DNA from: Kuschelorhynchus macadamiae
Lineage: Eukaryota > Arthropoda > Insecta > Coleoptera > Curculionidae
NCBI GenBank assembly: GCA_030620095.1
Contig: JAUTXW010000598.1
Location: 1,415,001-1,479,000, forward strand
Length of the DNA: 64,000 bases
Direction: 5' to 3'
Below the pieces are notes generated by a model. It had not been told where the DNA came from and made no database searches. It saw nothing but the letters and a program-made list of their open reading frames with translations. Within the stretch, counting starts at the first letter, position 1. Each line of letters opens with the position of its first letter. This document shows positions 31,601 through 46,600 of this stretch, in pieces. The position numbers were made by a program, and so were the translations under genes.

Positions 31601-34600
31601 AGTTAGGGATTTGTTGAAAATGTAAAATAGGGGGAGATATAAGGGGTTAGAACAAAATTTTACTACTCTGTTAGAAACACTATCAGAACCTACAGACTTG
31701 TTGATGTCCACTTGTGTTAAAGCTTTCTCAATATCAGTTGGATCTATAGCAATGTTAGAAACATTTTCAAATCGATCAAAAAATGTACTGACGTTAGAAT
31801 TTCTCTGGGGGTTATAAACAGAGGAAAAATATTTACCAAATAGATTAGCTATGCCAATACCATTAGATGATTTTTCAGTGGCTAGAAAAATTTCCTAGGA
31901 ATAGTGCCCTGATTACACTGGGAATGAACGAAATTTCAGAAAATTTTTACATTACTGCTTATGGCACTTTCAGTATTATTTATGTACAAATTATAGCACT
32001 CCTTCGTTAGGTTTTTGCATTCCCTTCGAAGTCTATTAAATACATTGTAATCAACTTCACTGTTCGATTGTTTGTATTGTTTGTGAGCAATTTTCTTTTG
32101 ATAGATTAGTTTTTTCAATTCATAAGAAAACCAAATAGGAAATTTCTTACTAGAGTGATGTGCCTTCATGGGTACAAACATATTAAAGCAGTCGAAAAGT
32201 ACAGAATAAAATTTATTGACAGTAACATCTAGATCCTCTGACATAATTGATTGCCAATCTACCGAAAGAAAATATTCATTAATTAAATCGAAATTAGCGT
32301 TTTTAAAGTTATAAGAAAAATAATTCAGAGGTTCTAGATAGTTAGTTTTATTCACTGGTATGTATAACTCTAAAGCTGGGCGATAAGGATCACAACGTAC
32401 CAAACCATCAGATTTTATAATTGAATCAGGCTCAAAGTTGGCAAAACATAAATCCAGGAATGAATTGTGATCATTAGTTACCCCATTGTATTGAGATAGG
32501 CCAAGAGAAGCAGTATTATCACATAATAAGATTTCTCTTGTTGCCGTAACATTACCAGGTATCAAACCAGAAAAATCTTCACTAGTGGACCACATTATTT
32601 GAGAAAGATTATAATCGCCCAGAACAAGTACATTATCGAATATTTCACAGGCACTAGCAATGGATTTCAAGTGGTTTTCATAGTGCAATACATCCATAGC
32701 AGGTGAAAATTTTAAAGACTGTAGACTACAGCTACCACACTCGTGTTTTTTTTATTATATATGCTAATATTCATCTTTTTGTTTTCTATAATTACTGAAT
32801 TTTTCTTATTAATCCTGTTCAGGCAGATGACTTTTTTAAACAAAACTTATAATTAATAAAAATGTGCTTTAGGTTAGGTTTGCCATAAAGAAAGCACGGG
32901 GTAGTGCACCAATCACTTTCTTTGCCTATATTAAAAAGAGGATTTTTTTAACAAATCCTATTCTGTGAGGTGGATCTGTGCTCTTAATTAGATTAGCCCA
33001 GATTTGTTGATAAAATAATTGTTAAAGCTATAAACCATCATTAAAGCCATGAAATAACATTTCAAAGTGGTGTAATTGGAGAGGGTCACAGTGGATTTAA
33101 GGTTTTGTTTTAAAAACAGATCTATAGTAATATAAACATTAAACAAAGGTGATGCAACCAACTGTCCATCTATGATGTGGTTTTTTTAATCTGAATTTTT
33201 AAGAAAATTGGATGCCTTTGGCAACAGTGTAGGGAAATTAGGTTCTCATTGTCATCATGACATAATAAAAGAGATATTTCACAGTGTATTTGTTGAATAT
33301 TTATGTCTTTCAAAATTTCCTCGAAAGCTACTGTCACACTTTTTAAATTTGGAAATTCCTAGTAAAAATGGACACTGATGACAAATGATTTTTCAAAATT
33401 CCTAACTACATAAAGCATTATAGATCTGGAACATCAATTCCAAACCTTGCAAGCAACTTTGGACTATTTATCATTCTAGTTAGAACTTTATAAGCAAACA
33501 GTTTGTCACAATTAGTTCTATGAGTAATTAAACTATGCTAATGTAGTGCATTTTCAGTGCATTCGGATTCTTAACATCTTGAGTGTCTTTTAATAAATCA
33601 ACATTTTAAGAGCCTTATTACAACACAGATCAGTATGCCCAATATAAGTGTGTTTTCTCTCATCAAGTCTGTTGGAGTCAAGTCAGAGGAGCAGTGGAGT
33701 TATTTATTCAAGGTGCATTTGTTTTGAATGGTATACTATAATTATTGCAAACTAGCAAAATGGGAAGTCCTTTGTTTTCATTATGAATTATAAATTATTT
33801 CAGATTGGGTTGCCCTGATTTTACAGACCCTCCAACTAAACCTACACCAAATGAGGGAGGAACAAAATCACTATTTTTTCCTGATGAAGCTGTGTTCCCT
33901 GGCCATCCGAGATTTATGAACTTAGTGAGAAACATAAGGAAAAGACGTGGTGAACATGCAGCCATTAACTTGCCAGGTATTCATAGTTTTAGAAATAATA
34001 TGTGTTCATTTTAATTAGGGCTGAAGGGTTTTAACTGACAGTTCCTCCGCTTACACAATTTTTTATACACATTTTAAAGTAACATGGTTTTTGATTTGAG
34101 GGCATACATCAAATATTATTGCTCCCCTTTTAATTGTTTTGCATAGTATAACCACCTTGTTGTGACAATCTAAAATTACTGTTTTATTTTGTTGGAAACT
34201 ATGGTTAAAACTTGAGCATTTTTTGGCAATATACAGTAACTTTTGGAACTATTTTTTCTTCAATTTATCTGTTTATAATATAATAATTCAGTACTAAACT
34301 CATTTTTACAAATTTCATGCAAATAAGGTAGGTGGACAACAGGGGCGTGCAGTCCATGGAAGCAAGGGAAGCAGTGCTTCCCCAAAGAAAATTACAAAAC
34401 ATCTTCTTAAATGTAATTTTTGAAATAGGAAACCATTAATTTAGTTTATATTAAAAATGCTAAAATATTATCTTAATTATCAAGCCCATAATAAATGCGG
34501 CCTTGACTCCGACCCAGCCACAATAGAATATCGAATAGAACCTATGCGGGCCGCTAGCTTCTCTGCAGCCAAGTCCTGTATGCCTGATTTCCTGTGAATC

Positions 34601-37600
34601 GAGCCAGAGGTTATTACTTTCCACCGGCTGTTTGCAATTTTTGCATTTCAGTCGCGTGCTTTAAGTGGTGAAGAAGCTATCGTTGGAGTAGGTTCTTTGT
34701 TTCAACGGCTATCCGTGTGTTGTATGATACGTACGTCGCGTCGTGCATGGTGCGATATGGAAGACAATAATACGGACGTGGATATGCAAATACCGTCAAC
34801 TTCGGCTGTCGGTAATAACGTTGAAAATGTTGGAGAATTTAGTAAGAAGAGTATGTGTGAATGTGTGGCATGTGTCTTAATAATAAAGGGATTTTCAACA
34901 TTAAACTTCGCTGATAAGCTTCAAATAATTTCCAAAGGAAGGACAAACCGCCTTGCAAGTCAACAAAACCTTCACAAGCTTTGGACTCTGTTGTCCACAA
35001 ACGATTGCCCAAGGTAGCTCCTACTGGGTGGAACTATAATGGAAGACTTGTGTTAACAGTATCTGAAAATCGTGAATCACTGATTGAACTATTTGAGAAT
35101 ATAATAGAAAATAATGAAACGTGGGACTCAGAAGCAATAAATAGTTCGAGGGGGTTTTTGGACTGTTTGAAACGAGATTTAATATATTACAAACTAAAAC
35201 AAATGATATTGCTTTTTGGCTAAAAAGAGTGGATGATTTTAAGTCCATATTTTGGGAGAAAACGATGACTTTAAATGTAGAGCCACAAGCCAAGCGTCTT
35301 CGAACATCATACAGACGCCTCTTTTATGAAACAATCGATCAAATTCAGCAACAAATAAACTATAGATTTAACGGTTTAAATGATTTTAAATTCCTCGAGC
35401 TCTGCAATTTTGATGCATTTAAAAGAAAAACTTTTCCAGAAGATGCGTTTAAATCTCTTCTTCTTCATTATGTCCAGTTCTTCGAACGAGTGTTACTGTG
35501 ATCTGAACTAAAAGTGATTTACGAAACTGATGACATAAGCGCAAAAATTAACGCTAATTGCTTCCCTTTCTTAAAATTTCACCGCACAACCCTGGTGGAC
35601 AAATCTGGTGAAAATATTAAATCAAACTGAAATCAGAATTTAATTTAATTACTTACTACTTAATTTAATTACCCACAACAAATGAAGAAGGTGTGAAAAT
35701 CATCCAAAATACTAAACATCCACTTCAATAAATCAATCTGGAAACTCTCTAAAGATTTAAAAATAGCTACAGTGGTACCATGTATAATAATAGTGATAGT
35801 CAAGATAGGCAAAACTACAGACCCATTTCAGTTCTCAATGTATCAATAGTATTAGGATAGATTAACCAGTTTGTTTGTTGTTTGAAGGCAGGAGGTTATT
35901 GACCTAACTCTGACATCATTTCTGCTGGTTCCGGTTGTTAGGGAATGGAGGGTGTCTGATGAGCCATCTTTATCGAATCATAGACACATCCTCTTTAAGC
36001 TAAACCTTGAGCATGACACGGAGCTCAGTAGTTTTCGAAACCTGAGGACAATCAACTGGGCTCACTATGTGGAGTCGCTTAAAGTGCGGTTAGATATGCC
36101 ACTAATGCCATGCTGTAGAGTAAGGCAAGTGGAAAATGTGGCAAACTCTATACAGGAAGCCATAATAGACTCCTATGAGGGGAATTGTGGAAAAAACACC
36201 TTGGTGGAACTTGGATCTTGAAAAGGCTCGTAAAGATACACGCAGGCTCTTTAACAGGGCTATGCGATCGAAATTACCTGCTGATTGGGAAGAACATAGG
36301 AATTCTCAACGCAGGTACAAAGAACTGATACGCAGTTCAAAGAGAGGGTCCTGGAGGACCTACTGCGAAAGCTTAGAGGGTCTTTCGGAAGCCGCTAGAT
36401 TTCAAAGGATTCTCTCAAAAGGTCGAGGACAGAGCGTGGGGGCTCTAAGGCTTCCGACCGGTGGATATACTACCACTGCAGAGGAGGCTCTAGGAATGCT
36501 CCTGGAAACTCATTTTCCTGGCTCTCGTCCGGAATCTAATGATGAGGTTACTGGGCAGGCTCTCCAAGTAGGGGCAGGCTCGGTTGACTGGAAAACGGCC
36601 GCTAAGGTCATTACAGTAGACATTATTAAGTGGCAATATCTTCGTTTTGCCCATTTAAGAGTGCGGGACTAGATGGAATATTCCCGGCGCTTCTTCAGAA
36701 GGGTCAGGAACTACTGATCCCACATCTTTTGCGCCTTTTTCGGGCCTGCCTGGCTTTGGGATATATTCCCGAACGCTGACGCATGGTTCGGGTAGCGTTT
36801 ATTCCTAAACCGGGTCGTAATTACGAAACTGCTAAGGACTTTAGGCCCATCAGTCTATCCTCTTTTCTTTTGAAAACCATGGAGAAGATCGTGGATGCTT
36901 ATATAAGAAACGGCGCACACGGCGCGTCATAGTCTAGTCAGTAGACTGGAGGTGGGGGTCTACTCCAAGGAGATGGCTCTGGGTGTGTTCTTGGATATCG
37001 AGGGGGCGTTTAACAACACCACCTTTGACTCCATTAGTGAGGCTGCTGAGAGTTTTGGCGTGGATAGGGCTGTAATTAGGTGGGTTCGCGTCATGCTTGA
37101 AAGCAGAATCATAACATCTTCTCTTGGGAGCGTGATGCTCGTCCGTGGTCAAAGGATGTCCGCAGGGCGGAGTTCTTTCTCCGCTCTTGTGGTGTCTGGT
37201 TGTGGATGGGCTGCTTCATACTCTCAACGAGAGCGGAGTTTATGCTCAAAGCTACGCTGATGGTCTTGCCATATAGCCTGATGATCTTGCCTATAGTAAT
37301 AGGCAAGTTCCCAAACACCATTATAAGGTTCATGCAGAGGGCTTTGGCCATGGTGGAAAAGTGGTGCCAAAAACACGGTCTGTCTGTTAATCCGGATAAG
37401 ACCGAAATGGTACCATTTACCCATAAGAGAAAAGTGGACCTTGAGAGGCTCACCCTCTTTGGGAAAAAGCTGAGACCTTCCGGGTCGGTAAAATATCTGG
37501 GCGTCTTAATAGACTCCCGACTGACCTGGAGGGATCATATTGAAAGGATCACAAAAAGGACCACAGCGTGTCTATGGGCGTGCAAACGGTCCTTCGGATC

Positions 37601-40600
37601 AACTTGGGGTTTAAAACCTCGTATTGTGCATTGGCTTTACACGTCAGTGATAAGGCCAATGATCACTTATGGCGCTCTTGTGTGGTGGCCCGCCACTCGC
37701 AAGACCAGATACAGAAGGATGCTTGACAAGCTCCAGAGACTGGCGTGTCTGGGCATAACTGGAGCCATAAGAACCACACCGACCCGATCTATGGAGGCTA
37801 TTCTGGGACTAAGTCCTCTGCACTTGCTTGTAGCGGAGGAGGCTCGGAAAGCTTCTGTTCGTTTAAACGACTGGGGTCGTTGGATACACAGAGACTGTAA
37901 TTTTGGGCATACGCGAGTTTGGACTGAACTGATCAGATCAGACCCTCTCCTAGAAAGGAGAGATGCCATTATTCCAGTCTCAATTGCCTCTAAAAGGTTT
38001 TGTGTAATTGTTCCCGAGAGAGAACAATGGAGGGATTCCTCTCCATCCTTCCTCAAACCGGAGGGCCTTGTCTGGTTTACAGATGGCTCTCTAATGAAGG
38101 AGGGATCTGGGGCGGGAATTTATGGGGAGAGTCCCAGGGCAAGAATTAGTCTTGCTCTTGGACGGTATGCGACTGTATATCAGGCTGAGATTACAGCAAT
38201 CTTGGACTGCGTACAGGAAAACCTCTCCAGAGGATACCATGACAAGCATATCTATATATGTTGTGATAGTCAAGCCGCGATTAAAGCTCTGTCCTCGAAC
38301 AGAGTCAATTCGCTGCTAACGCTTGAATGCAGGAGAGCCCTAGAGAGGCTGTGTGAGTCCAATAGGGTTAGCCTCATTTGGGTGCCTGGCCATCAGGGCA
38401 TTGGGGGTAATGAAGGGGCGGATCAGCTGGCTCGGAAAGGTAGCAACACTGTTTCACTGGGCCGGAACCTGCAATCTCCACCGAGAACAAGACAGATATT
38501 CACCCTGCAATAAAACGTGTCTTGGAGATAGTAAGAAGAAATGGGGCTTCTCAAAGTGACTAATCCTTAATAAGGCAAAGAAGACCTTAAAGTTGATATT
38601 GATGATACTATACAGTCTGTGAAATTCCTGGACAATTATTTAGCTTGCAAATGTAGTTGGGAGAAATTAATTACATCTGTTCAAGACTAAATGAGGCATA
38701 CTTCCCGATTTTAAAACTGAAACAGATAGTACCACTTTCTATATTTCTCATTTCATATTATGAGCTTGTTTACTGCCATTTAATTACAACATTATTCTTC
38801 GGACACAAGCAACTGATGTTTTCCTAGTTCTCATAGATTCAAAAACAGACGTCTTATGTTTACCTTAAATACCCTTGACTCCTGTAAACCAATTTTGAAA
38901 GATAAAGGGATTACATTATCTTCTATCTAATATTAACATGTGCTATGTATACATACATGTGAAAAAAAAAACATTTTATTGTATTTATTTTAACTATATC
39001 ATGTCTATTGTTTAAGTACATTATTGTTGTCTTTTCATGTATAAAAATTAATCAGGTTAATAATTGCACATCTGTAAACATAATGTTAACATTCTTTAAT
39101 AATTACATATATGCATATATATAAGCACCTAAATGCATGAGCATCTGTATGTGCATAAGTACTCAATGGGTAGTCATTTGAACTTAGTGATACTTTACAA
39201 AAAAAAAACATTATTTATAAGTTAGTTACATGCAGATAATGTAATATGGGGATATAAAACTATGAGCTGATATGCTTAGTTTATAATTACTGGTAATATT
39301 TGACCTTGCAACGTCATGAAAATGCTTTATATACTTTACCAGACAGTTGTTTATTATTGTCAAAAGTTTGTACCTTACCACATGTTAAAGTTTTTAGGGA
39401 CAAACATACAAAAATACCAGTAGACGATTCACACACTATTAGAAAAGCAGCAAAACCGGACTGCGTATATTTGGATGCCATGGGTTTTGGAATGGGTTGT
39501 TGTTGTCTGCAATTGACTTTTCAAGCTTGCAACATTGACGAAGCCAGAATTTTGTATGATCAACTTACACCTCTATGTCCAATTATGGTATGACTAATTA
39601 AATTTATACTTTATAGTTGAATTTAACTTCAGACAGAGCATCAAAATTAATAAAACCTAATTCTCATCCCAAGACAGAGTCAGAGATAGCAATGTTTAAA
39701 ACTTTTCTGTCTTAGTACGAGTTTTCTATTTTCCCATCATGTCTCTTCTATTCAGATACGTCAGAAACCATTGATATCATCAATACTCAACAGTGTGAGT
39801 TTTCTAAGCATAAAATCCACAACCATACAGTCACAAGTTCGAGAAAAGTCAAAAAAAATCCCAGCCAACTAAATTTTTATTTCTTAGTTAGCCTTTAGCG
39901 CAGCCTGCCCCGTACACCGAGGTTTCCTGACGGACGTGGACTGTCGTTGGAACGTGATATCCGGCTCTGTAGATTGCCGAACCGAAGAAGAAAGAGGCCT
40001 GAAACCGTTGAAAGAGAACAAATTCGTGATCAAAAAATCTCGCTATGATTCTATAGATTCTTATCTGTCGCCCCAAGGCGAAAAATACAATGACGTAACA
40101 GTATTATACAACGAAGAAGACTACAAGAAACTACGGGACAACGGCATAGATCATTTATTGGCCCAGCACATCGCCCATCTATTTATAAGGGATACAGTGT
40201 CTTTATTCTCGGAGAAAGTCAATCAGAACGATGAAGAAGATACGGATCACTTCGAGGTAATTGTACATATTGTTTATTTATAGTTAAGTTAGGTTGTGTG
40301 TAACATGGTTATAAAGGATGAAAGGGAAATAATTACTACTCGACGCGAATTCAGCAGGCGGGTAGTAAAAGTTTGATAGTACAAAAACAAGAGGCGTTAG
40401 GCATTATGTAAAATGTAAAAACACTAAAATTTTTGTACAAACACTTCCACTATATTTGTTTAACATGTTTCACTACACAGCAGCTTCTTTGGATGTTACA
40501 TCTTTAATAAACAAATTTAAACAATAAAGGCATATTTATTTAACTATGTGTAATACAGCATTTTGGAAATATTAACTATACAAAAAGTTTAGGAATTTTT

Positions 40601-43600
40601 AAGTACTAACCATAAACTTAAACCACCTAAAATAATGGGGATGAAATTGCTAATTTGTTCGCACAACACTTTGCTAGAGTGTACGATGACTCTAATTGTA
40701 ATGTTCCGGATTTCACTCTGAACAACTTTGGAAACATATTGCTCACTGGCTTCTCTATAACTGATGTTTTCAACAAAATTTTTAGTTTACCTTGTAAGAC
40801 AAATCGTGGCCCTGATCAGATTCCTAATTTGTTTCTGAACAAATATGTTTGCACAATGGCTAAGCCTCTGCAGCTAATTTTTAATAAATCTATTGAGTCC
40901 TGCAGATTTCCTGAAAGCTGGAAACATAGCTATATAACACCTATCTATAAATCGGGCAAGGTGGAAGATGTCAACAATTATCGGGGTTTTGTATAAAGTC
41001 TGCTATGTCAAAGCTTTTCGACAGCCTTGTATCTGATCAGCTTAGTTGGGCATGCAAGGTATTGTCAACGATCTTCAATTTGGATTTTGTAAAGCCAAAT
41101 CGACTCAGGAGAACTTGGTTTTCTATCAGGTTGCCTTGTTGGAAGCCCTGGAGAGTCGCGCACAGGTTGATGCCATCTATACTGACTTCTCCAAGGCTTT
41201 CGACAGGGTAAACTTCAGGATCCTCCTGGCAAAGCTTTTGGCACTGGGCTTTTCTCAGCAGCTTGTTGATTGGTTGGACTATCAGGATAAACGGTAGTGT
41301 CTCTGCACCATTTAAGGTTACATCTGGTGTCCCTCAGGGGTCTCACTGTGCCCCGCTCCTTTTTATCTTGTTTGCTAATGATATTGCTGATATATTGATT
41401 AATTCCAATGTGCTGATGTTTGCTGATGATTTAAAAATTTTCAGAGTGATTAAGGATGAGGGGGACGCAGATGGGCTTCAGAGGGATTTGGATGCACTTT
41501 GGCAATGGACACAAACTAACATCTCTATCTAAACCTTAAGAAATGTTTCCACATTAGCTTTTTTCGTACTAGGTCGAGAATTCAGTCGTCTTACTCCATA
41601 AATGACACAGAACTATCATATACCAAGTGCATAAAAGACCTTGGTGTCTTGTTCGATGAAAAACTTACTTTTGTTGAGCATGTGTTGTGTATAAGTCTTA
41701 AGGGCACGAGAACACTGGGCTTTGTTGTCAGGAACTGTCAACACTTTTCGATTGATATTATTAAAGTAATGTACAAGCACACAAAGACATCATTGAGCGT
41801 GTCCAGTATAAGTTTTTGAGATTCGCTGCATTTAAGTGGTGGTATAAATATGGAGAACTACCATCGAATTGATATGTTAAATTTACTGAGTTTGAAAACA
41901 CTTGAATGTAGGCGTCGTATGTCTGATGGATGTTTTGTCTTTAAGTTGATGAAAGGTATTACTGATTGTGCGCAATTATTGTCAATGATAAAACTAAACG
42001 TTCCCAATAGACGTCTGAGACAAAGTGATTTATTTTTCGTCCCTTTTCATAACACTAATTATGGAATGCATTCTCCTATTGATAGGAGTGTCTGTATGTT
42101 AAACTCATTACATCCGGATTTTGACCTTTTTGACTGTACCCTCTCGAGCTTTAAAACACTTCTTTGCCAGAATACTGTAATGTAATATTGTGATGTATAT
42201 TGTTAACTGAGGTTCCTGCTTGTAAGACTATCTTTTTGTTTGTTATATGTATTTTAATGAAATTCTTTAAATATGTTATCTTAATTTCTAGGTCTATTAT
42301 CTAATTGATTATTTAATTGTTGTATATTTTTTTCTTGTAAAATGGGGATTCCCCTTCAATTTGGTAAAATAAAAATAAAAAAATAAAATAAAAAATTAGA
42401 AAAATATATTTAATCAGAAGGAATTATTGAGTTTTACCTTATCGTTTAACAAACAATTTGAATGTTTGAGTTTATTTATTTCTAGAGACTCCAGTATATC
42501 CAATTAATGACCCTTATTTTCTTTGTGTAGCATTTTAAAAGTTTTATCTAAAGTATTAACAGTCTCATTTAAGTGGTTAGTATACTTGGATTCAGTTTTT
42601 CTCTTAATGAATAATATTGTAATGTTCAAACTTCACAGCTTTGGTCATTTAAGAAATTATGGTTTTTTGGATTAGACTGTGTCGAATTGAAGACTGAAGA
42701 GATCCATCTGATCTCAGTGTTCAGATCTCTTGGAGTAAAGGTCCCTGAAGATGCCTCGAGCAATCGGAGGCGAAGCGTCGGATATTAATTCCAATTTGTC
42801 TAATCCCAAGAATCATGATTCCTTAATAGATTTTGTTTAATTTTTATTTTTATATTTTAAAATTTTTTCATTTTATATGCTTTTCTAATATATAAACCAT
42901 TTAGAAGTTTGCTTATTGTAGAGCTAGAATTACCTATATAGGATATAACTTTGTATGCTGTTGTTTTTCATTGATATTAGGATATTCAAGGCAAGTATCG
43001 AAAGCATTACCACTTTTTACCCAAGCACAGCAATGGTGACACATTTTGACAAACTGAAGACTGTATTGTGTGGTTTTTTGTTTGCTCCGCTGTTGCAAAA
43101 ATTGGAATGTGAAGATCGATTTCGTCAACAATTTCACCATAGTATATTGTGTACTAATGTGTTCATATGGTCACAAAAAAATGTAAAGAATTCAATTTGC
43201 TGGAATTACCTTTTGTGCTTTTCATGCGTTGATACTGACAAATATTCTGATGTTTGGTAGTTTTGTGTCTGGAAATCTTTCCCGAAAAATGATTGCAGCA
43301 AAATGTGGGCTTCAAAACTTCAAACTTCAAAATAGCTTTATTGTCTTAAGTTACAAATTTCTTTTAGACAAAGCAACTAAGACTAAAACTAAACCTAGTC
43401 TGACTGGGTAATCAATCAATCAATCAATCAATATTTATTTGTGATGGATATACATAGTATTTTCACAAGTCAAAATTTCTAGGAGAAAAGAAATAAATGT
43501 CACAATAATTATTATAAATACATTACAGCTCACTGATAAAACATACAAATATAACTAACAAGTAATTCTAACTATATACAAGGACCAAACAATTTACATT

Positions 43601-46600
43601 CATAAGTAGTGTATAATAAAATTACAGACTATGATAGATAAAATTTAACGAATATATACATGTTTAAAGTTGGTGCATCTAGATGTCGTCAAAATTGTTC
43701 ATTAAAAAGCTTTCCAAAGAATAAAAGACTTTTTGCTCTAAATAGTTTTTCATTACTATTTTAAATTTAGGAAAGGAAAGAGATCTGGTCCTATCTGGAA
43801 GTGCATTAAAACACTTTATTCCAAAATGGTTCTGTCCGTCCCTGGCCCTTGCCGTTCGAGAATGCCTGACAACAAGATCATTCTTGCCCCTTGTACCATA
43901 TGAATGGTAGTCGCTGTTGGTCCGGTACTGTGTTATATTGTTTTTCACATGAATTAAACATGACAAGATATATACACATGGAACAGTCAGAATCCTCAGA
44001 GAAACAAAGAGATCCCTACAACAGTCTCGAAAACCCCTCCCTACCATGACTCTCACACACCTCCTCTGTATGGCAAAGATTCTGGACATATGTGCAGAGT
44101 GGCCCCAGCACAAAATGGCATATGATATGTGTGAGTGGAAGTAAGCAAAATAAGCTGTCCTCAGGACAGGATCAGAGACGCTGTTTCTCAGGCTACGCAT
44201 AACAAACACAATTCTATTAAGCTTACCTGCCAGCCGAGCACAATGCCCCTTCCAAGTGAGCCCAGCGTCAATGTGGATCCCCAGGTATTTTACCGGTTTA
44301 TCGATTGACTGCATTGACCTTAAAGAGAATCGCAAGATCTGTGTTTTCTCCTGATTCAGGGTGAGTCTATTGCTAGTAAACCACTTGCTCACACAGGTCC
44401 CCGACTCCATTGCCGCCGTCGCCAGTTCGGCCTTTGTATCAGCCATTTCAAGCGCAGCAGTGTCATCAGCAAACATTACCAGCTTACCGGATGAAAGACA
44501 AGTCGTGATATCATTAACATATATTAAGAATAATGTAGGTCCCAGTACAGAGCCCTGGGGAACTCCATATTTGACAAGTCTTCTGTCAGATTTGTCCCCT
44601 CCAAACACACAATACTGGCAACGATCCGACAAATAAGAACCCAAAAGGGTGACAGCGCTTGTGAGGATATTATATCTAGCAAGCTTGGATATTAATATTT
44701 CAGGTGAAATGCAATCGAAGGCTTTGGATAGATCGTAAAATGATGCCTGGCCATAATGACAGTTCTCAAAGGTCTCCTGGATAAAGTTCGTTAGTGCATT
44801 AATGGCTGATGCTGCCGATAGATTGGATCGAAAACCAAACTGGCACGGACTAAGCAAGGCGCGAGACTCAAGGTAAACAGTCAGCTGTGACTTAAGTTCA
44901 ATCTCAAAGATCTTTGCCCATATGGGTACCACAGATACAGGTCTATAGTTATTAACATTTTCAGAATCACCCTTTTTCAGCACAGGCACTACTTTTGACA
45001 GCTTAAGACAGTTTGGGAAAGTATTCTCAGATATACAAGAATTAAAAATTTTACAGAGGGGGTAAACAATAATTTCCCTAAGGGTCCTCACAATCCTTGC
45101 TGTAAAGTCATAAGCATCCCTGCTTGGCGTATTCTTGAGATTCGAGATAATATCACGCAGTTCAGTGTAAGAGATTTCTCGAAACCTGAAAGGGGAACTC
45201 CTGTCTATATTAAGCTCAAGCCTGTCAACAAACTTGACGGGCTCGACAGAAACAGAGGACTGATGATTGACGATATTCTCGATCATATCACTAAAATAAG
45301 TACAGAAATCGTCTGCGGTAAGTGTCTCTGAGCTGGGTGTTAAGTTTATAGGGTTAATGTTTCTTATTACATCCCACAATGCCTTAGGTTTGTTGGTAAA
45401 CCCCTTTATATATCGGTCGTTTGCGGCACACTTTTTCTGCACAATCATGTCACGGTATGCCCTCCTGTAGCTCGTTATTACTTCAGTTGGAACAAAGACT
45501 TTCTCAGAATGCTTTAAAGACGTTATAAGTTTAAGCATTTCACGCATTTGTATTAGTTCATCATCAAACCAATGGATATTAAATTGTTTATTTTTGTTTG
45601 ATCGAACCATTTTAGACTTCCACGCAAAACATTCTCCACAGGCATCCCCAATCATCTGCAAAAAACGTTCAAGTTTTTCGCCCGGAGCTAACTCCTGGCT
45701 ATTTACAAACGAAAAATCCAGGGAACTCACAAGTCGATGCAAACCAAACAGACCCGCATCAGTTGTGGGCCGGTAATTTACCCTAAGGAGAGAATGACTA
45801 GTCATCTGCATATGCCTAAGGCGAAATGTTATGGCGAGATGATCAGACAACGCAGGATTTGCTGTCTTGGAGCTAAAGGCAGTCTTAGGAAAATTTGTGA
45901 AAACATTATCCAGACATGACTGACCTCTAGTATAATCTGCAATGGTTTCTGATAGACCATAAGACGTGAAAATGTCACAAACCAGTTGAGACTCGAAAGA
46001 TTTTTTTTCGAAATGGACATTAAAATCCCCTGTAACAATAATGCCTTTATCAATCCTTAACTAACTTATGAACAAACTCGAGGCTCCCAGTAGGTGATCT
46101 ATAAACAGTTATAATTTGCACATCATTACACACAATACCGCACACCTCGAAATGCAATTCCTCAGACATAGCTGAAACCCATTCAATCGCTGATGCATTA
46201 ATGCCTCTCTCAACAAGAATACCAACGCCACCATGTATATGGTCAGTCCTACAGAAGCCAGCCACATTGACAAACCCAATCAGCAGCACCAGTCCATACT
46301 CATCCTCTCTAAGCCAGTGTTCATTTAGGCAAATTACATTATGCTTATCTGTTTTAAAAAATGCCTAAAAAGATTTCGATCAAGATAAAAGAAATTGACC
46401 AAGCGCAGTACAAAAAAAAATTTATATTAAAATATCCTATAAAGTGACATTAAAGACGGTGGATATGAATAATTATTAGTTGAAGAACCTTGATTAAAAA
46501 GATTTCAGGTAGGATAATAGACATGACAAGCATAATACAACAAAAAAAGTTAAATATAAATGCGTTAAAACATTCTATAAAGTAACACTTAAAAAGTTTG

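Noticed and set aside
42744..42781. Calling a hammerhead ribozyme
   Set aside because: The conserved GAAA is GAAG and no complementary strand for a third stem was found nearby.
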